DNA of 64,000 nucleotides from an uncultured Muribaculaceae bacterium (GTDB lineage Bacteria; Bacteroidota; Bacteroidia; Bacteroidales; Muribaculaceae): NCBI GenBank assembly GCA_910586995.1, contig CAJUKZ010000004.1, positions 133,087 through 197,086 of the forward strand. The letters run 5' to 3'. A program made the position numbers and the translations under genes. Below the pieces are notes generated by a model that saw only the letters and a program-made list of their open reading frames with translations, made no database searches and was not told the origin of the DNA. This document shows, one piece after another, positions 61,713 to 64,000 of this stretch (positions are counted from its first letter, which is position 1; each line of letters starts with the position of its first letter).

Positions 61713-63028
61713 ATTTTTCCTGAAGTAAACAGAAGTTTATAATAATAATAGATGATATTTATACGGGCATTGACAAGTTGTTGCTCTGCATCAAGCTTAG
61801 AGTTTGCAGCATCAAGCATATCAGTAATAAGTGCCATATCGGCGGAGTAACGAGTGGATACCGTCGAATAGTTCCTTTCGGCAAGCTCTACACTTTTCTG
61901 CTGGGTATTCAACTCCTCATATGCCTCAAGATAGCGGATATAATCGGCTCTGACAGCAAGTTCGGTATTTTCTCTTGTTGCAGCAAGCTCATCCGCGGCA
62001 TGAACAGTGGCCGCACGACTGCGGGAAACGGATTTGTTGGTCTTAAATAGAGATGATATATTGTATGAGATACCTACCCCTACATACCAATAGCTCAGAT
62101 TTCGGTTTATTGGCGGAACTTCCACCAATATAGGCCCATCAATACTCCATCCGGCTTGCAATCCAATTTTGGGAAGACGCTCGGATTTTGTGAGATCTTC
62201 CGCCTTCCTTGTAATGTCAACTTTTGACTGCGCAAGCCTTATCACAGGAGAATTGAGAGAAGCATCTGACTGCCACGATAATTCACTTTGGGTTAACAGT
62301 GACCGATTCAGAATAGCTGGATCCGGATGTATTGCTGTACCTTCAGGCAGTCCGACAATCGTAACAAGATTGTTATTAAGAATATCAAGAGTATTATTTA
62401 TTTTAACTAACTGAAGTTCCAGATTTGACACAAGTAATTCATAGCGGGTTATGTCGTTCTGTAAAGCCACACCTTGCTCGTACCGAGCCTGCATTTCACC
62501 AAGGACTTTACGAGCCTGCTCTATATTATTCTCGACTACCCTTCGCAAATTAGTGTACTTATAAATATCAAGATAAAAACCGGCAATCTGGAAACGTATA
62601 TTATCGCGTTGCAATTCTGTAGCATAACGCGATGCCGTCAGTTTCAGTTCTGCAAGTTTGATTCCCGCAGTAATTGCTCCACCCGTATATAAAGGCTGAT
62701 TCACGCTTAGGTTCAAAGCATTGCCGTAGTGCGGAATAGGTGCTTTCTGATAGTCGGAAAAGTTTCTTTTAGTAGTGAAACCATCTCCTATATAGCTGAA
62801 TGACAGCGAGGCATTTATATCAGGCAAACGACCCGCACGAGCCTCACTGACTTCATGATTGGCTTCTTCCTCTGCAGAAAATGAGGGGCGCAATTGTACG
62901 CTGTTTCTTTCAGCCGTCTCAAACAGCTGCTCAAGAGTAATAACTGATGAGTTCTGACTGAAAGCACACACCCCTGAGCCCAACAGAGCCGCCGTAAGCA
63001 ACCCTGTGAGCAATCGTTGATTGTTCAT
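61709..63028 (-). CDS. TolC-family outer-membrane efflux protein
   Basis: 439 residues with a signal peptide (MNNQRLLTGLLTAALLGSGVCAFS). Two OEP repeats are seen, each with long coiled-coil helices: residues ~25-220 (VITLEQLFETAERNSVQLRPSFSAEEE) and ~235-435 (SPVIRLAQSKVDITRKAEDL, DAANSKLDAEQQLVNARINI). It forms the trimeric exit channel and is first in the TolC-HlyD-EmrB operon. Confidence 0.96.
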   Translation of the reverse strand: MNNQRLLTGLLTAALLGSGVCAFSQNSSVITLEQLFETAERNSVQLRPSFSAEEEANHEVSEARAGRLPDINASLSFSYIGDGFTTKRNFSDYQKAPIPHYGNALNLSVNQPLYTGGAITAGIKLAELKLTASRYATELQRDNIRFQIAGFYLDIYKYTNLRRVVENNIEQARKVLGEMQARYEQGVALQNDITRYELLVSNLELQLVKINNTLDILNNNLVTIVGLPEGTAIHPDPAILNRSLLTQSELSWQSDASLNSPVIRLAQSKVDITRKAEDLTKSERLPKIGLQAGWSIDGPILVEVPPINRNLSYWYVGVGISYNISSLFKTNKSVSRSRAATVHAADELAATRENTELAVRADYIRYLEAYEELNTQQKSVELAERNYSTVSTRYSADMALITDMLDAANSKLDAEQQLVNARINIIYYYYKLLFTSGKI

Positions 63029-63245
63029 ATAAATTGGGGATATAATGTGGTTATAATATATATTGCAACCGTCATTCTACCAACAGTCTGCAATATACTG
63101 AAATCATATCAGATATTGAATAAAGAACTACCTGCTGTACTCTTCCAGTTTTCCATAACAGCGTAATTCTGCACATGCGCTATTCTTGCGCTTATTGCTA
63201 TATTTATTACAATCATTTCCTAACCGTTCTTTGTGAACAGCGCTG

Positions 63246-63253
63246 CAAAATTA
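63246..63253 (-). promoter_or_regulatory. Candidate promoter -7 element of the efflux operon
   Basis: CAAAATTA reads TAATTTTG on the minus strand, implying a leader of about 210 nt before the TolC start. Apart from this and the tRNA promoter, the 498-base interval 63029-63526 holds no gene or clear regulatory structure that I can see. Confidence 0.4.
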
Positions 63254-63457
63254 CAAAATTTTTTAACACATGACACTACCCTTTTGCGAGAACTCAAACA
63301 TTTTTTGATAGCATATATCGGTCAAAGCATATAGATAATCCATAAGCGTAAAATAAAAAAGTGTCTTTAGCGTAAATATTACATTCAGGATATCAATTAG
63401 ATACGCATGTTATACCTAAAAGCACAAATATTTATCACAAAAAAATAAGCAAAAATA

Positions 63458-63489
63458 TTTGGCAGTTTCGCAAAAACTTCCTAACTTTG
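63458..63489 (+). promoter_or_regulatory. tRNA-Lys promoter
   Basis: TTTG (63458-63461) and TAACTTTG (63482-63489) are 20 bases apart, and the mature tRNA starts 37 bases later. Confidence 0.75.
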
Positions 63490-63526
63490 CATCGCTTTTG
63501 AAGGGAAACCTCTTAGGCACAAGGGA

Positions 63527-63599
63527 GATTCGCTAGCTCAGTTGGTAGAGCACATCCCTTTTAAGGATGGGGTCCTGGGTTCGAACCCCAGGCGGATCA
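63527..63599 (+). tRNA. tRNA-Lys (anticodon UUU)
   Basis: 73 nt with a complete cloverleaf. Acceptor GATTCGC/GCGGATC (one G-T pair), D arm GCTC-AGTTGGTA-GAGC, anticodon arm CATCC-CTTTTAA-GGATG, T arm CTGGG-TTCGAAC-CCCAG, discriminator A. CCA is not encoded. Confidence 0.97.
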
Positions 63600-63622
63600 C
63601 AGAAGGGTTTATCAATCCGACG

Positions 63623-63657
63623 AAAACCTCTGAAAATCACCGATTTTCAGAGGTTTT
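63623..63657 (+). terminator. tRNA-Lys terminator
   Basis: AAAACCTCTGAAAATC (63623-63638) pairs perfectly over 16 bp with GATTTTCAGAGGTTTT (63642-63657), with a 3-base loop and a U-run. Confidence 0.92.
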
Positions 63658-63714
63658 GCTTTATGCCCTCTATCCCCAATCAGTGCAAAATATTGAAGTA
63701 TCTGGTGTGTATAA

Positions 63715-63986
63715 AGGTGGCAATAGAAATTGTACCATGTTTTGCCACCTCTAAAGGATTTATTTCATTATTTTTCAGCGATTTGCACACGACAAGGTGG
63801 CTGAAGATTTGCCACCTCGAAAGCCTTATAAGGTGGCTGTTTTATGAGGATGTGGTACACTTCATACGATGTACCACAAATGTCATTAAAAAGTACCACA
63901 ATAATGGCTATACTTCTTGAATGGCACTTATTTAATCGTCCTGCACATTAAATAAATGTTAAAAAAGGTGGCAAATCGAGGTGGCA
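63715..63986. repeat. Array of AGGTGGC(A) motifs in both orientations, with GTGGTAC motifs
   Basis: AGGTGGC lies at 63715, 63795, 63831, 63966 and 63979, and its complement GCCACCT at 63744 and 63811. A related set, TGTGGTAC at 63851 and GTACCACA at 63871 and 63893, sits in the middle. No protein gene is credible from 63658 to the window end. Such mixed-orientation short repeats beside a tRNA gene resemble integrase arm-type sites at an element edge, or a multi-site operator. Confidence 0.7.
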
Positions 63987-64000
63987 ATTCCATATTTTTC

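Overview
The window looks like a chromosomal segment of a gut-type Bacteroidales bacterium, plausibly of the Muribaculaceae or a related family. This is inferred from gene content and promoter style: many genes are preceded by the Bacteroidetes -7 element TAnnTTTG, often with TTTG about 20 bases upstream, and purine-rich ribosome binding sites are mostly absent. Other hallmarks are the parA-parB-DUF5683-MltD block, a GH13 amylase with a Bacteroidetes-type C-terminal tail, a TonB-dependent receptor and membrane-anchored TPR/HTH regulators. Family calls come from motifs read by eye; no database search was possible.

Positions 1-17.8 kb are the right end of an integrated, phage-like element. One uninterrupted minus-strand reading frame fills 1-13049 (more than 4,349 residues, running off the left edge). 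It is a polyvalent protein joining a ParB/DdrB-like domain, a probable nuclease domain, an inorganic-pyrophosphatase-like domain, a SNF2-type helicase, an N6-adenine methylase and a RadC/JAB domain. Two smaller genes before it resemble phage internal virion (ejection) proteins. Divergent from them is a terminase-small-subunit-like gene. Then comes a gene-poor stretch with two arrays of 21-bp palindromic units, a hairpin and a Z-DNA-prone tract, followed by a small unknown gene and a tyrosine integrase.

Positions 17.8-38.5 kb are housekeeping. They hold ppdK, a PadR/PspC pair, rsgA, a TlpA-like thioredoxin, the parAB-DUF5683-mltD block, an OPT transporter, MATE efflux, a creatininase-family amidohydrolase, pyrBI, a flavin reductase, glyA and an alpha-amylase. 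Between the amylase and a Crp-like regulator, a well-formed minus-strand promoter and a shared terminator frame what looks like an unannotated ncRNA of about 270 nt.

Positions 38.9-52.5 kb hold the Crp-like regulator, a menaquinone operon (DJ-1/PfpI-menD-menB-menC-menE), acetyltransferases, a class A beta-lactamase overlapping an acyltransferase, an exonuclease, and oxyR divergent from a CoA-disulfide-reductase/rhodanese/TusA/DsrE fusion. A decayed IS5-family element sits exactly at the stop codon of that fusion gene, with a TAA target duplication.

Positions 53.7-64 kb carry a DUF362/TonB-receptor pair, a stand-alone TonB-plug-like secreted protein, a TPR/HTH regulator and a TolC-HlyD-EmrB efflux operon. 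A tRNA-Lys(UUU) gene follows. Beyond it lies an array of AGGTGGC motifs in both orientations, which may be the edge of another integrated element.
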